Shown: positions 63,562-64,000 of the stretch, piece after piece
Numbering within the stretch: the first letter of the stretch is position 1
How the letters are laid out: each line of letters opens with the position of its first letter
Origin: Rhodobacterales bacterium HKCCE2091
Lineage (GTDB): Bacteria > Pseudomonadota > Alphaproteobacteria > Rhodobacterales > Rhodobacteraceae
Assembly (NCBI GenBank): GCA_015689685.1
Contig: WVSL01000011.1
Coordinates: forward strand, 51,650-115,649
Reading direction: 5' to 3'
Length of the DNA: 64,000 nucleotides
Position numbers and translations under genes: made by a program
The notes under the pieces: model-generated
Seen by the model: the letters and a program-made list of their open reading frames with translations, nothing else
The model's database searches: none
Told to the model about the DNA's origin: nothing

Positions 63562-64000
63562 ATGACAGACCCGTCCCCCGATGCCGCGCGGATGCGCGCG
63601 ATCCTCGTCCTCGTCGCCGCCATCGCCTTCGCCGTGGCGCCGGTCTTCAGCCCGTCCTTCTCCGGCTTCGACCCGGCGGATTTCCCGAACCCGACGCCGC
63701 CGGTGCCGCTGCAACCGGCGGGCTGGGCGTTCTCGATCTGGGGGTTGATCTACCTCGCGCTGGTCGCGTGGGCGGTCTACGGGCTGGCGCGGCGGGCGGC
63801 GGACCCGGCATGGGACGCGCCGCGCTGGCCGCTCTTCGCGAGCCTCGTTCTCGGCGCGCCCTGGCTCGCGGTGGCGAATGCCGCCCCGCTGCCCGCGGCG
63901 GTGCTGATCCTCGCGATGCTGGGCGGGGCCGTCGCCGCGCTCGCCCGCGCGCGGGGGCTGACGCCGCTCGCCGCCGCGCCTGTCGGGCTTCTTGCCGGCT
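63562..64000 (+). CDS. TspO/MBR-like tryptophan-rich membrane protein, 3' end cut by window
   Basis: At least 146 codons are present, running off the window. Hydrophobic helices start at ILVLVAAIAFAVAPVF, and the block PLQPAGWAFSIWGLIYLALV is typical of TspO/MBR-like proteins and their relatives. The C-terminal half is missing, so the assignment to true TspO (tetrapyrrole binding) against the broader tryptophan-rich family stays open. 57 bp separate it from the preceding gene on the same strand. Confidence 0.65.
   Translation, partial: MTDPSPDAARMRAILVLVAAIAFAVAPVFSPSFSGFDPADFPNPTPPVPLQPAGWAFSIWGLIYLALVAWAVYGLARRAADPAWDAPRWPLFASLVLGAPWLAVANAAPLPAAVLILAMLGGAVAALARARGLTPLAAAPVGLLAG

Overview
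The window is a strongly GC-rich stretch of an alphaproteobacterial chromosome. Its gene content and order fit the Rhodobacterales (Roseobacter/Paracoccus type). Pointers are divergent phaZ and phaC-phaP-phaR with PhaR operators, hflK-hflC-DUF2065-degP, rpiA-gor, yajC-secD-secF with a Mth938-like gene, a DUF2842 gene, thyX as thymidylate synthase, and a CtrA-type box. No rRNA, tRNA, CRISPR array, prophage or insertion sequence was seen. Nearly all of it is core chromosome with a few accessory inserts.

Layout. 1-11,200: a cut alpha/beta hydrolase, an orphan BglII/BstYI-like nuclease coupled to aspS, an FG-GAP protein and ferredoxin, DegP with HflKC, glutathione reductase and RpiA. 11,260-16,100: thiamine pyrophosphokinase divergent from a 1,321-residue, extremely acidic, repeat-containing protein of unknown role. 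16,095-24,870: DUF2842, purA divergent from secG over a CtrA box, two unfamiliar minus-strand genes, pyrG, a lipoprotein, an outer-membrane barrel, a PhzF enzyme, and a TerB-like/PhnD-like pair. 24,989-28,749: a polar amino acid ABC transporter with intercistronic hairpins. 28,885-34,740: a methyltransferase, a PuuD/PuuA/PuuB-like polyamine degradation run, a DegT aminotransferase and a GFA protein. 34,821-39,412: the polyhydroxyalkanoate locus. 39,618-44,235: a hydrolase, an MFS exporter, thrS and a small membrane protein. 44,421-47,105: a bufferin-type RiPP operon (DUF2282 precursor, DUF692 MNIO enzyme, DUF2063 partner, DoxX). 47,294-52,449: cspA, an acquired low-GC PD-(D/E)XK nuclease, thyX, DUF817, gloA, DUF1194, and a convergent gap holding a 173-bp palindrome and a 13-bp tandem repeat. 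52,586-64,000: secF-secD-yajC, a frameshifted pentapeptide-repeat membrane protein, a secreted trypsin-like protease, serS, a Ca/Na exchanger, a decayed VOC gene, a putative secreted metallopeptidase, a membrane protein and a cut TspO-like gene.

How the parts work together. The PHA genes form a synthesis and mobilisation unit in which PhaR can block the phaP promoter directly. The amino acid transporter and the adjacent polyamine genes suggest nitrogen scavenging, although no shared regulator is visible. The bufferin operon is the most system-like accessory cluster: a secreted cysteine-rich peptide, its predicted oxidative maturase and partner, and a membrane protein, with a hairpin that probably sets the precursor-to-enzyme ratio. 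The two orphan nucleases (648-1427 and 47545-48591) have no methyltransferase in the window.
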